Source of the DNA: Arcobacter suis CECT 7833
GTDB taxonomy: Bacteria > Campylobacterota > Campylobacteria > Campylobacterales > Arcobacteraceae
Length of the DNA stretch: 64,000 nucleotides
Reading direction: 5' to 3'
NCBI RefSeq assembly: GCF_003544815.1
Contig: NZ_CP032100.1
Location: 124,001-188,000, forward strand
Positions 39,685 to 48,289 of this stretch are shown one piece after another. The notes under the pieces are model-generated. The model was not told the origin of the DNA, did no database searches, and saw only the letters and a program-made list of their open reading frames with translations. Each line of letters starts with the position of its first letter. Position 1 is the first letter of the stretch. The translations under genes were made by a program, and so were the position numbers.

Positions 39685-40200
39685 TTAGTTTCCTAAAGCT
39701 TTTAATTTTTCATCTGAAAGATATAATTTCTCATTTGACATAACATCAATTTTACAAGATAAAATATCCTTTGCTATCTCTTTTGCTTCGTCTAAAGAGT
39801 GCATTGCACATGTTCCACATTGGTAAACATTTAGTTCTGGAATATCATTTTGTTCTTTTACTTCAAGTACATCTTTCATAGCTTTTTCCCAAGCCACAGC
39901 AACCGTAGTTTCATCAGGAGTTCCGATTAAACTCATATAAAAACCAGTTCTACAACCCATTGGAGAAACATCGATAATTTCAACTGAATCAGAATTTAAA
40001 TGATTTCTAATAAATCCTGCAAATAAATGCTCTAAAGTGTGGATACCTTTTTCACTTAACATTTTTTCATTTGGTACACAAAATCTTAAATCAAATACTG
40101 TAATATCATCACCTTTTGGTGTTTTCATTTTTTTTGCAACTCTTACTGCTGGTGCTGGCATAATTGTATGGTCAACTCTAAAACTATCTAATAATGGCAT
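39685..40200 (-). CDS. luxS: S-ribosylhomocysteine lyase
   Basis: Splits S-ribosylhomocysteine into homocysteine and DPD, the precursor of autoinducer-2, within the activated-methyl cycle. The 171-residue protein has the metal site [15 protein letters not shown] (HxxEH, about 55-69) and the active-site cysteine region [15 protein letters not shown] (about 81-95), plus C-terminal [14 protein letters not shown]. The start is the ATG at 40200 with AAGGATTTT; the frame extends 16 codons further upstream, but LuxS proteins begin at MPLLDSF. First gene of the luxS-unknown-mnmD group. Confidence 0.97.
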   Translation of the reverse strand: MPLLDSFRVDHTIMPAPAVRVAKKMKTPKGDDITVFDLRFCVPNEKMLSEKGIHTLEHLFAGFIRNHLNSDSVEIIDVSPMGCRTGFYMSLIGTPDETTVAVAWEKAMKDVLEVKEQNDIPELNVYQCGTCAMHSLDEAKEIAKDILSCKIDVMSNEKLYLSDEKLKALGN

Positions 40201-40346
40201 AATAAAATCCTTATAATTTACTTTTTTAATAAGCTTGGATTGTATCAAAAGTTTATTAAATGGGCGATAATCTGAAAATATAAAAAGGGATTTTGAATAA
40301 TCTTTTAACTATGATTAGTAATAAAATAATAACAAAAGAGTTTTTA

Positions 40347-41891
40347 ATGGAATTGGTTTATTTGTGGGTTGATAAGTATAAGAATATAGAGAAACAAGGG
40401 TTTAATTTTTCGCCTAGGTTTAGGTGTGAATATGATGAAGATACAAAAGAATTAAAAATTGTTGATAAAGAAAAAACTGGAGAATCTTATCCTAAAAACT
40501 TTTTTGGTGAAAATATAAATGTTACTGCTATTGTTGGAGAAAATGGGAGTGGGAAGAGTAGTTTATTAAATTACATTGGGAATAAAGGAACTTTTTTTAA
40601 TAAAAATAATGAAGTCTGTAACTTGGAAAAAGAAAAAGATTATAAAATTATACATACAAATTATGATTTATTAAAAATCAATAAACCAAGTTATTTAAAT
40701 TATATGCGTAAAGGTTTGAAATACGAGAATCTATATTATACAAATCAAAATAGTCAAACAAATTTTGATGTTCTAATATTTTTTAGGTATATTGTGAATA
40801 ATATTTTTAAACATTGTTATTCATTCAAATCAGAAATATTTTTCTTTAATCCTATGAAAATTATGTTTTTCGATACTTTTCATCCTACAAAAGATAATTG
40901 CAAAAAACTTGCAAAAGAAGTTAAAGATAAAAATTTCTCAAAAGAAAAATTATTAACATTTTTGTATATAGAATTATTTGAAGATGAAAATCCTAAAATA
41001 CACGAAATTGAGTCCGATATTATGTCTATTGAAAAAGAGATTCTTGAAAAATTTAAGGTAAAAAATATTGAAAATATTTATGCTTTACTTGAAAAAATAG
41101 AAGAAAGTACGATATTAATTGAAGAATTTAAAGATATATATAATGTGTATAAAGAAAGCCTTTTAGAATTAAGAAATATAGGATATTTAAAAATTGATTT
41201 TGAAGATAAAGAGGGTAGAGAATATTTTGATTTGAGCCAAGGAGAAAGAAAACTTTTTACTGAAATGTTAATGATTTTTGATGAAATTAAACAAAGTGAA
41301 AACAATAATTTTCTTCTACTTTTAGATGAACCTGATTTAACACTTCATCCTGATTGGCAAAAGAAATATATTAGTGAAATGATTAAATTGTTATCGAATT
41401 TTTCTGAAAAAAAGTTTCATTTGATAATAACATCTCATTCTCCATTCATCCTTTCAGACTTACCAAAAGAAAACATAATATTTCTAGAAAAAGGAAAGCA
41501 AGTTTATCCTTTTGATGATGGAAAACAAACTTTTGGAGCAAATATCCACACCTTGCTTTCTCATGGATTTTTTATGAAAAATGGACTTATGGGTGAGTTT
41601 GCGAAAGATAAAATTCAATCAATTATAGAATATCATGAAGAACTTTTGAAAAAAGAATTAACAAAAAATGAAAATAAAAAGCAAAGAGATGAAGAAAAAG
41701 AAATTTATGAAAAAGAGCATAAAACTAAGTTTAGGCAAATTCAATCAATTATCGGAGATGATTATTTAAAACAAGTGATTAAAAATCATTTAGTTGAAAT
41801 AGAAAAGATTTTATATGATGAATATTTAATTGATAAAGAGATAGAAAAACTTCAGGACAAAATTGATAGATTAAAAAGGCTAAAGAAATAA
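40347..41891 (+). CDS. ABC-type ATPase of a two-gene defence cassette (PtuA-like)
   Basis: A 514-residue SMC/RecF-like ATPase. It has Walker A GENGSGKS (64-71), signature LSQGE (296-300), Walker B LLLLDEPD (Asp327/Glu328) and the H-loop ITSHSPF (His364). The insertion between Walker A and signature is helical, and a charged helical C terminus follows. The architecture fits the ATPase of Septu-type systems, where it partners an HNH nuclease. The ATG at 40347 (AAAGAG upstream, MELVYLWV) was preferred to TTG 40293, whose AGGGA is too close. It overlaps the HNH gene by one base (TAATG). Not Wadjet or Gabija, as no UvrD or Jet genes are present. Confidence 0.82.
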   Translation: MELVYLWVDKYKNIEKQGFNFSPRFRCEYDEDTKELKIVDKEKTGESYPKNFFGENINVTAIVGENGSGKSSLLNYIGNKGTFFNKNNEVCNLEKEKDYKIIHTNYDLLKINKPSYLNYMRKGLKYENLYYTNQNSQTNFDVLIFFRYIVNNIFKHCYSFKSEIFFFNPMKIMFFDTFHPTKDNCKKLAKEVKDKNFSKEKLLTFLYIELFEDENPKIHEIESDIMSIEKEILEKFKVKNIENIYALLEKIEESTILIEEFKDIYNVYKESLLELRNIGYLKIDFEDKEGREYFDLSQGERKLFTEMLMIFDEIKQSENNNFLLLLDEPDLTLHPDWQKKYISEMIKLLSNFSEKKFHLIITSHSPFILSDLPKENIIFLEKGKQVYPFDDGKQTFGANIHTLLSHGFFMKNGLMGEFAKDKIQSIIEYHEELLKKELTKNENKKQRDEEKEIYEKEHKTKFRQIQSIIGDDYLKQVIKNHLVEIEKILYDEYLIDKEIEKLQDKIDRLKRLKK

Positions 41892-42799
41892 TGATTTTAG
41901 TTAAATATAAAGAATTTGAAAAAAAAGATTATTATAAAAAAATAGCAAATACTGAAATGCGAAAACAAAATAATTGTACTTTTGAAGAATATTATAATAC
42001 TAATATAAAAGCCATTTTAAATAATTATTCTCTTGCAGATATTTTAACTGGTGATTTTGGTAAGTTATTGGAGATAAAAGATTCTAATAATTTGACAAGT
42101 GTAGATTTTGAAATAGTTAAAACTTTTTTTAATTATGATAAAGCAAATTCAAAAGATTTTATTCCATTACTTTCAAAATTACAACCAAAAATATCAGAAT
42201 TTCTTCAAGAAAATATAGAAGTTCATACTTGTTATTACTGCAATATTGATTTTATAAATACTTTCAAAAAAAACAATGAAATAAAAAATGCTTTTACGTT
42301 AGACCATGTTTTAGAAAAAGCTAAGTATCCATTTTTGGCGTTGAGTTTATACAATCTAGTGCCAAGTTGTTATGTATGTAATAGTAAAGTAAGAGATTCA
42401 AAAATATCATTTAAGGACTTTTCTCCAACAAATAAAGATTTTGATTTTGATGAAAGAGTAAAGTTTAAATCATTTATTTCAAATGTTAATCTTCAAATAG
42501 AAAAAGAACAAGATTTTTATATAAAACTTATTGAGAATTATTCAAATAAATATGATAAATATATAGAAAGTTTAAATTTAAACGATAGATATGATTATCA
42601 TAAATACAAAGTTTTAGAAATGATTCAAAAAAGAAGAGAATATCCAGATAGTAGAATAAAAGAGTTAGCTGATTTGACTAAAAAAACACAAGAAGAGATA
42701 AAACAAGATTTATTTGGTATTTATACATCTGAAGATTTACACAAACGTCCACTATCAAAACTAATCAAAGACATAAGTGAAGAGTTAGATTTGATATAA
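41891..42799 (+). CDS. HNH endonuclease-like effector (PtuB-like)
   Basis: A 302-residue protein with a Cys4-type HNH core: TCYYCN (Cys114, Cys117), the catalytic LDHVLEKAKYPFLALSLYNLVPSC segment (Asp138/His139, about 137-160) and CYVCNSK (Cys160, Cys163, Asn164). Paired cysteines should hold zinc, with Asp-His as the metal-bound catalytic pair. The N-terminal (about 1-100) and C-terminal (about 190-302) helical parts have no known domain. Its start overlaps the ATPase stop as TAATG, strong translational coupling. In Septu systems such a nuclease cleaves DNA on phage infection. It is the effector candidate here. Confidence 0.83.
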   Translation: MILVKYKEFEKKDYYKKIANTEMRKQNNCTFEEYYNTNIKAILNNYSLADILTGDFGKLLEIKDSNNLTSVDFEIVKTFFNYDKANSKDFIPLLSKLQPKISEFLQENIEVHTCYYCNIDFINTFKKNNEIKNAFTLDHVLEKAKYPFLALSLYNLVPSCYVCNSKVRDSKISFKDFSPTNKDFDFDERVKFKSFISNVNLQIEKEQDFYIKLIENYSNKYDKYIESLNLNDRYDYHKYKVLEMIQKRREYPDSRIKELADLTKKTQEEIKQDLFGIYTSEDLHKRPLSKLIKDISEELDLI

Positions 42800-42829
42800 A
42801 TTCAAATCCAACCATTGCACTTCATATTT

Positions 42830-43372
42830 TTACAAGCCAAAAGTCACCAAAAGTTCTGAATCTTCTATTTTTATATCATTGATAAATGAGCCTTTAAAAG
42901 ATGATTTATCAACTTTATAAATAGGAATACGATTAAAAACATTATCAATAACTGGTTTTGTATTTGTAATAATAGTATTTACAAAGTTTTTATCAATATC
43001 CATATTTGTGAGTTTCAATTCTTCTATTTGAATATCTTTTAGAAATATTGCTGAGGTTTCCCTATCAAAATATGGATTCCCAGTTATGGCAAAAGTTCCA
43101 TTTGAGCTAGGTATAAAAACTGTTGAGAAATTCATATTTATAGTAGCTGCCAATCTATTTGTGCCATTTTTTACATAAATATGTGGTTTTTGGAGTTGAA
43201 TATTTGCAAATACAAAATCCTGATTTATAGGAAATTCTTGTGAAAAGTTATTCAGTTCACTCTCTTCAATTTTCAAAGTCAAACCATTGCTATCAAGTTT
43301 TTTTATGCAAGCTGTAAAAAATAGAAGTGAAAATAAAACCAATAATATTTGAAGTTTTTTAAAAATATACAT
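42830..43372 (-). CDS. DUF1439 / YceB-like lipoprotein
   Basis: A 180-residue lipoprotein with a hydrophobic signal ending in lipobox FTAC (Cys22). The mature part is a repeated beta-helix sandwich with LKIEESELNNFSQEFPINQDF and IDNVFNRIPIYKVD, matching the YceB/DUF1439 family whose folds resemble SMP-like lipid-binding proteins. A role in outer-membrane lipid handling is possible given the Mla-type operon 0.5 kb away, but that is inferred. It converges on the HNH gene with 30 bases between and no clear terminator. Confidence 0.78.
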   Translation of the reverse strand: MYIFKKLQILLVLFSLLFFTACIKKLDSNGLTLKIEESELNNFSQEFPINQDFVFANIQLQKPHIYVKNGTNRLAATINMNFSTVFIPSSNGTFAITGNPYFDRETSAIFLKDIQIEELKLTNMDIDKNFVNTIITNTKPVIDNVFNRIPIYKVDKSSFKGSFINDIKIEDSELLVTFGL

Positions 43373-43440
43373 TTTTTCTCTTTATATTTAAAATTGCAGA
43401 ATTTTACAAAGATAAATAAAAAGTTAGCTTTGGTATGAGT

Positions 43441-43800
43441 TTAGTTCATACCAAGATTTTTTCTAACCATTGCTTTAAATGCTTTCATATCTTCTCTTAT
43501 CATTGTTGGGATAATCTCTTCTTTACAGGCATGAACGATAGTTGCAAACTCTGGTTTTGAGTAGATTGTATTTCTATCCCTTGCTAACATTATAAGTTGA
43601 TTTACATCATCATCTAGGTTTATATCGGCTCTATCGCAGATTGCATCATATACATTAAAAAAAACTTCCCTATCATGTGAAGTCATTTGACAACTGTCAT
43701 CAAGCATTTTAAGAGCCAGTTTTGAAGCGTATTCTATTTGTATTGGTTCAAAACTATGTGTTTTTGCCCAATCGTAAGCTTTTCTAAAAATATCAGACAT
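43441..43800 (-). CDS. Small conserved protein of unknown function
   Basis: A 119-residue acidic, helical cytoplasmic protein. It begins SDIFRKAYDWAKTHSFEPIQIEYASKL and ends MKAFKAMVRKNLGMN, with cysteines spread through the middle (DDSCQMTS, AICDRAD, VHACKEE). No family recognised. The frame runs 13 codons further upstream, but AAGGAG immediately before 43800 decides for this start. Divergent from the mlaE-like gene, 103 bases away. Confidence 0.75.
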   Translation of the reverse strand: MSDIFRKAYDWAKTHSFEPIQIEYASKLALKMLDDSCQMTSHDREVFFNVYDAICDRADINLDDDVNQLIMLARDRNTIYSKPEFATIVHACKEEIIPTMIREDMKAFKAMVRKNLGMN

Positions 43801-43903
43801 AAAACTCCTTTTTATGAGCATATGCAATAAACATACCAAGGTTTTTTTGTAGAAAGTTTGGATATTATATTAAATTATTTTTGCCAAAAGCAAAGAGGTT
43901 ATT

Positions 43904-45022
43904 ATGGAAGATTATAGCGATTATTTCGAACTTAGAAAAATAAATGATGGTAGTTATGAACTAACATTACTAAATATTTGGAATAAACAAATTCTTACTT
44001 CAAACATCAAAAAATTAGAAAAACTAACTTTTTCTTCCCATACTAAATTAGCTGTGGATTTTCAAAATCTAAAAGAGTGTGACACTTCTTCAATTATCTA
44101 TCTTATTTCATTTTTTAAAAAAGTTGAAGAAAAAAACTTAACACTTAAAAATTTAGATTCTTTTGAAGAGTTTTATAGATTTTATGAAAAACACTATCAA
44201 GACAATAGTTTAGATATAAAAGATAAAAAAAACATTATAGAAAAGATTGGTAAAACTGCATATGAAGCTTACCTTTCAAGCCTTGATTTTACAAAATTTG
44301 TAGGAAAAGTTTTTTATTATTTTGTTTATTCACTTTTTAATCCAAAAAAAATGAGATTAAAAGCGATGCTAAAATATATTGATACATCGGCTGTGAATGC
44401 ACTTTTTATAGTAGGAATTACTTCATTTTTAGTAGGAGTTGTAATTGCATATCAAGGAGCTGTTCAACTTGAAAAGTTTGGAGCAAATATTTTTATAGTT
44501 GAGATGATTTGTATAACTATGTTTAGAGAAATCGCTCCACTTGTAACTGCAATTGTAATTGCTGGACGAAGTTCTAGTTCATATACTGCTGAAATTGGAG
44601 CTATGAAAATAACAGATGAAATAGATGCTATGAGAACTATGGATTTTGAACCAACTCTATTTTTGGTATTACCTAGAATTTTTGCTTTGGTTATTGCTTT
44701 GCCTTTATTGGTGTTTTTTGCTGATATTGTAGGAATATTTGGTGGAATGGTAATAGCTTATACGGATTTAGATGTTACATTTTTTGAATTTATAAACCGA
44801 ATGGGACAAGAAGTTCCATTAAAACATCTTTTAATTGGAGTTTGTAAATCAATATTTTTTGGAGTGGCTATTGCACTTATTGGGTGTTATAGAGGATTTC
44901 AAGTACAAAACAATACTACAAGTATCGGAAAATATACAACAATAAGTGTTGTAAATGCTATCTTTGTAGTTATTGCTTTAAACGCGATTTTTTCAGTGAT
45001 TCTAACTGAGATTGGAATATAA
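43904..45022 (+). CDS. mlaE: STAS-MlaE fusion permease of a lipid transporter
   Basis: A 372-residue inner-membrane permease of the MlaE/YrbE family fused to an N-terminal STAS domain (about 1-100, with LAVDFQNLKECDTSSIIYLISFFKKV). Five or so membrane segments follow (about 125-370) with the family motif EIGAMKITDEIDAMRTMDFEPTLFLVLPRI (about 227-256). MlaE with MlaF and MlaD moves phospholipids between the inner and outer membranes. In most bacteria the STAS protein is the separate MlaB; here it is built in. Its stop overlaps the ATPase start (TAATG). Confidence 0.93.
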   Translation: MEDYSDYFELRKINDGSYELTLLNIWNKQILTSNIKKLEKLTFSSHTKLAVDFQNLKECDTSSIIYLISFFKKVEEKNLTLKNLDSFEEFYRFYEKHYQDNSLDIKDKKNIIEKIGKTAYEAYLSSLDFTKFVGKVFYYFVYSLFNPKKMRLKAMLKYIDTSAVNALFIVGITSFLVGVVIAYQGAVQLEKFGANIFIVEMICITMFREIAPLVTAIVIAGRSSSSYTAEIGAMKITDEIDAMRTMDFEPTLFLVLPRIFALVIALPLLVFFADIVGIFGGMVIAYTDLDVTFFEFINRMGQEVPLKHLLIGVCKSIFFGVAIALIGCYRGFQVQNNTTSIGKYTTISVVNAIFVVIALNAIFSVILTEIGI

Positions 45023-45756
45023 TGGAAATAATAAGAGTAAATAATTTATCAACAATCTTTGGTGAAAACATAGTACATAAAGATATTTCATTTAGTGTAA
45101 ATCAAGGAGAAATCTTTGGGGTATTAGGTGGAAGTGGTTCTGGGAAAAGTGTATTGGTAAAACAAATAGTTATGTTAGACAAAATTCAAAAGGGAAATAT
45201 TGAATTTTTGGGAAAAGATATTTCAACTTTAGATTTAAAAGATATTCAAGATTTAAAACAACAATTTTCTTATCTTTTTCAGTTTGGAGCTTTATACTCT
45301 TTTTTGAATGTGATTGAAAATATTAGTGTGATGTTAAAAGAATATACAGATTTACCAGCAGATTTAATAGAAAAAATCGCTTATACAAATCTTCAAATTG
45401 TAGGGCTTCCAAAAAGTTGTGCATTATTGTATCCATCTGAATTAAGTGGTGGAATGAAAAAAAGAGTTGCCCTTGCACGAAGTCTTGCAATGCAACCAAA
45501 AGTTTTATTTTTAGATGAACCTACAAGTGGACTTGATCCTTCTAGTACACAAAAAATAAATGAGTTATTACTTAATCTAAAAAAAATGTTAAATATCACA
45601 ATAATCATAATTACCCATGATTTAGAAACAATAAAAACAGTTTTAGATAGATTTATAATATTAAAACAAAAAATAATCTTTGATGGAAATATAACTCAAG
45701 CTTTGGATTCACAAGATGAATTTATAAAAGATTTTTTAACAAATAAAGGCAAATAA
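45022..45756 (+). CDS. mlaF: MlaF-type ABC transporter ATPase
   Basis: A 244-residue cytoplasmic ATPase powering lipid transport. It has Walker A GGSGSGKSV (about 34-42), Q-loop LFQFGALYSF, signature LSGGMKKRVALARSLAM (about 140-156), Walker B VLFLDEPTSGLDP (about 160-172) and switch histidine in ITHDLE. QFGALYSFLNVIENI is typical of MlaF. It overlaps its neighbours by single bases on both sides, so the operon is translated as a unit. Confidence 0.94.
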   Translation: MEIIRVNNLSTIFGENIVHKDISFSVNQGEIFGVLGGSGSGKSVLVKQIVMLDKIQKGNIEFLGKDISTLDLKDIQDLKQQFSYLFQFGALYSFLNVIENISVMLKEYTDLPADLIEKIAYTNLQIVGLPKSCALLYPSELSGGMKKRVALARSLAMQPKVLFLDEPTSGLDPSSTQKINELLLNLKKMLNITIIIITHDLETIKTVLDRFIILKQKIIFDGNITQALDSQDEFIKDFLTNKGK

Positions 45757-46658
45757 TGGATACAAAAATAAACTTTTTTAAAATAGGATTATTTGTAATA
45801 GCCCTTGTAATCTCACTTTTAGTTCTTATTTTTTGGTTGGGAAAATTTGGTTTTGAAAAGAAAAAATTTGATGAATATTCAATCTATTTTCAAGAATCTG
45901 TTTCTGGATTAAATATTGGTTCATCTATAAAATATAAGGGATTTGAAGTTGGAAATGTTAATGAAATAAAACTAAATCCACTTAACTCAGAAGAGATACA
46001 AATAGATATTGCAATCAAAAAAGGAACACCAATAAAAGAAGATAATTATGCGGTTTTAGGGAACCTTGGGATTACTGGACTTAAATATATCGAATTAAAA
46101 GGTGGAAGTAATAATTCAAAACTTTTGCAAGAAGATGAAAATGGTTTTAGAATAATAAGCTCAAAAACATCAGATTTGACAACTTTAGTTGATTCTACAA
46201 CTGATTTAACAAACCAATTAACTTTAGTTTTAGGGCAAATGAAAAAACTTTTAGCCGATGAAAATATAAAAACTATTTCAGATATTCTTGGTAAAACAAA
46301 AAATAGTATGAATAATGTAGAACAATTTAGTTCATATCTTGTAAATAATGAGAAAAAAATTGATGAACTTATAAAAAATATAAATCTTCTTAGTAAAAAT
46401 GGTAATAAATCTTTTGAAAGTATAAACAATTCAGCAAATAGTTTCAAAGACTTAACAAGTGAGATTTTGGCTGAAATCAAAAAGGGAAGTTTTGATATAA
46501 ACGGTATGTCAAAAGAGAGTTTTGACAAACTAAATAGTGTTTTAAATAACCTAGATTCAACACTTTTACAAACTCAAACTTTGATAGATAATCTAAATCA
46601 AAGTCCAAGTGATATTTTATTTAAACAAAAAAATATAAAAAATGGACCAGGAGAATAA
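45756..46658 (+). CDS. mlaD: MlaD-type MCE domain lipid-binding protein
   Basis: A 300-residue protein with one N-terminal membrane segment (about 7-27) and an MCE domain (about 38-120: YSIYFQESVSGLNIGSSIKYKGFEVGNV, YAVLGNLGITGLKYIELKGGS). A long helical periplasmic tail follows, with repeating Asn/Ser/Lys coiled-coil-like helices (about 130-290). It should form the periplasmic hexameric ring that binds lipids for MlaEF. Longer than E. coli MlaD (183) by the helical tail, resembling PqiB/LetB-like needles or Mce tails. Confidence 0.9.
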   Translation: MDTKINFFKIGLFVIALVISLLVLIFWLGKFGFEKKKFDEYSIYFQESVSGLNIGSSIKYKGFEVGNVNEIKLNPLNSEEIQIDIAIKKGTPIKEDNYAVLGNLGITGLKYIELKGGSNNSKLLQEDENGFRIISSKTSDLTTLVDSTTDLTNQLTLVLGQMKKLLADENIKTISDILGKTKNSMNNVEQFSSYLVNNEKKIDELIKNINLLSKNGNKSFESINNSANSFKDLTSEILAEIKKGSFDINGMSKESFDKLNSVLNNLDSTLLQTQTLIDNLNQSPSDILFKQKNIKNGPGE

Positions 46659-46660
46659 AT

Positions 46661-47236
46661 ATGAAAAATCTTTTTTATCTTTTAATTGTAATTCTAATTT
46701 CAGGATGTACTTTAAAACAAGAAGTGGGACAAATAAATAGTTATTCTATTGATTTTAACTCAAAAAACGAAAGTTATAAAAATATAGATAAATCAATTTT
46801 GATTGAAGAACCACTTGTAAATAAAAGTTTTAATTCACGGGCAATTTTTTATAGCCAAAAACCTTATTTGTTTGAAGAGTACGCAAAAAATAGATGGATA
46901 AATCTTCCAAGTAGTATGATTCATAACTCATTATTAGAGTCTTTTCAAAGTAGTAATATTTTCTCTTTAGTCTCTGTTGAAGATACAAAAATAAAATATG
47001 ATTATGTTTTAAAAACAAATGTAATCAAAATCTACCATGAAATAAATGCAGATAAATCTTATGTTATTTTGAAAATAAATTTTGATTTAGTAAAAGATAA
47101 AGAGTTGGTAAAAACATTTAGTTATGATAAGAAGGTTTTAGAAGCTCAAAATAAACCTTATGAATTTGTAAATAGTTTGAATAAAACTTTTGAAGAGATA
47201 ATGAAAGAGTTGCTAAAAGAGATAAATAAATTATAA
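46661..47236 (+). CDS. ABC-type transport auxiliary lipoprotein
   Basis: A 191-residue lipoprotein with lipobox ISGC (Cys16). The mature domain matches the auxiliary lipoprotein family found with MCE transporters (PqiC-like): NSYSID, ILIEEPLVNKSFNSRAIFYSQKPYLFEEYAKNRWINLPSSMIHNSLLESFQSSNIF. It likely tethers the MCE complex to the outer membrane. It begins 2 bases after mlaD. Its last 6 bases overlap the convergent AbrB-type gene. No mlaC or mlaA is present. Confidence 0.86.
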   Translation: MKNLFYLLIVILISGCTLKQEVGQINSYSIDFNSKNESYKNIDKSILIEEPLVNKSFNSRAIFYSQKPYLFEEYAKNRWINLPSSMIHNSLLESFQSSNIFSLVSVEDTKIKYDYVLKTNVIKIYHEINADKSYVILKINFDLVKDKELVKTFSYDKKVLEAQNKPYEFVNSLNKTFEEIMKELLKEINKL

Positions 47237-48268
47237 TCTTTTAGCGATTATTGGAGCTAAATTCATAACTATAAAAAGTCGCATTATGTGATGAATTGTA
47301 ATATATGGAACATTTGCTCCAACAATTAAAGCTATTAAATTCATCTCTGTTTGCCCACCTGGACTAAAAGCTAAAAGAGTTGAAACTATTGGGAAACCAA
47401 AAAAGTAATAGGCAATAGCTACAAAAATACCAGAGATAAATGCCAAAATCACAAAATGCCCAAAAGTTCCCATTAAAATTTTTAGAATCATTCTTAATTT
47501 AACACCTCTAAATGTAAAACCAATAATTGTTCCAAATATAACTTGAATAAATTTGATTAATTCATCTGGAATCAAAGTATGTATAAATCCACTACTATAA
47601 ACAATAACACTTAAAATCATAGGACCAATTAAAAAAGCAGCTGATATTTTTAGTTTTTTCGCACCAAATGCTCCAATTAATCCAATAATAATCAGATAAA
47701 AGAACTCTACTAAATTGGTGTCTTTTATAGCTTTTGTGATTAATTGATTTCCACTAATATCAAGATGAAAAAGATATTGAATAATAAAAGGCAGAGTTAA
47801 AACCACAAATAAAAGTCTTGAAGATTGAACAAGGGTTATCTTAGCAGTATCCGCTTTTTGTTCTTCTCCTAAAATTACCATTTCTACAACACCACCTGGA
47901 GTTGAGCTAAAAAATGCAGTTTTTCTATCAAACTTTAAAACTTTTACATAATAATACATTCCAGCAAAAGTAACAATAATCGAATAAGGAATAATCAATA
48001 AAATACTAAATAAATAGATATGTAAAAATTCTAAGATTTCAGGAGTAAAAGCACTTCCAATTATCAAACCTATAAAAATTCTAGCTGGTGCTGAAAAGAT
48101 TTTTGGATTTTGTATTGGAAGTTTTTCAAATCTCATGGCAATAGAAGTTGTAAAAATTGCTCCTAATAGCCAAGGAAGTGGAAGATGTAAAAAAATAAAT
48201 AAAATAGAGCCACAAAAACCTATGAAAAGTGCAAGTAACATTTGAGATAATTGTTGCATGTTTATCAT
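47231..48268 (-). CDS. AbrB family (DUF2157-unrelated) membrane transporter
   Basis: A 345-residue inner-membrane protein with about ten membrane segments in two homologous halves. Each half carries a glycine/proline motif: LPLPWLLGAIFTTSIAMRF (about 30-48) with FSSTPGGVVEMVILGEE (about 120-136), and LIGPMILSVI with FSPGGQTEMNLIALIVGANVPYITIHHIMRL (about 297-327). This is the AbrB (PF05145) ammonia-monooxygenase-associated family, putative transporters of unknown substrate. AGGAAATCT precedes the ATG. It converges on the lipoprotein gene with a 6-base overlap. Confidence 0.85.
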   Translation of the reverse strand: MINMQQLSQMLLALFIGFCGSILFIFLHLPLPWLLGAIFTTSIAMRFEKLPIQNPKIFSAPARIFIGLIIGSAFTPEILEFLHIYLFSILLIIPYSIIVTFAGMYYYVKVLKFDRKTAFFSSTPGGVVEMVILGEEQKADTAKITLVQSSRLLFVVLTLPFIIQYLFHLDISGNQLITKAIKDTNLVEFFYLIIIGLIGAFGAKKLKISAAFLIGPMILSVIVYSSGFIHTLIPDELIKFIQVIFGTIIGFTFRGVKLRMILKILMGTFGHFVILAFISGIFVAIAYYFFGFPIVSTLLAFSPGGQTEMNLIALIVGANVPYITIHHIMRLFIVMNLAPIIAKRL

Positions 48269-48289
48269 AGATTTCCTAGCTCAGTTGTT

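Noticed and set aside
40293-40346. TTG start 18 codons upstream for the ATPase gene
   Set aside because: AGGGA is only two bases from the TTG, and the ATG at 40347 has AAAGAG at a normal distance and starts the expected MELVYLWV sequence.
46046-46528. Long antisense open frame inside mlaD
   Set aside because: Low-complexity translation (rich in F, L, S) produced by the reverse complement of an A-rich coding strand.
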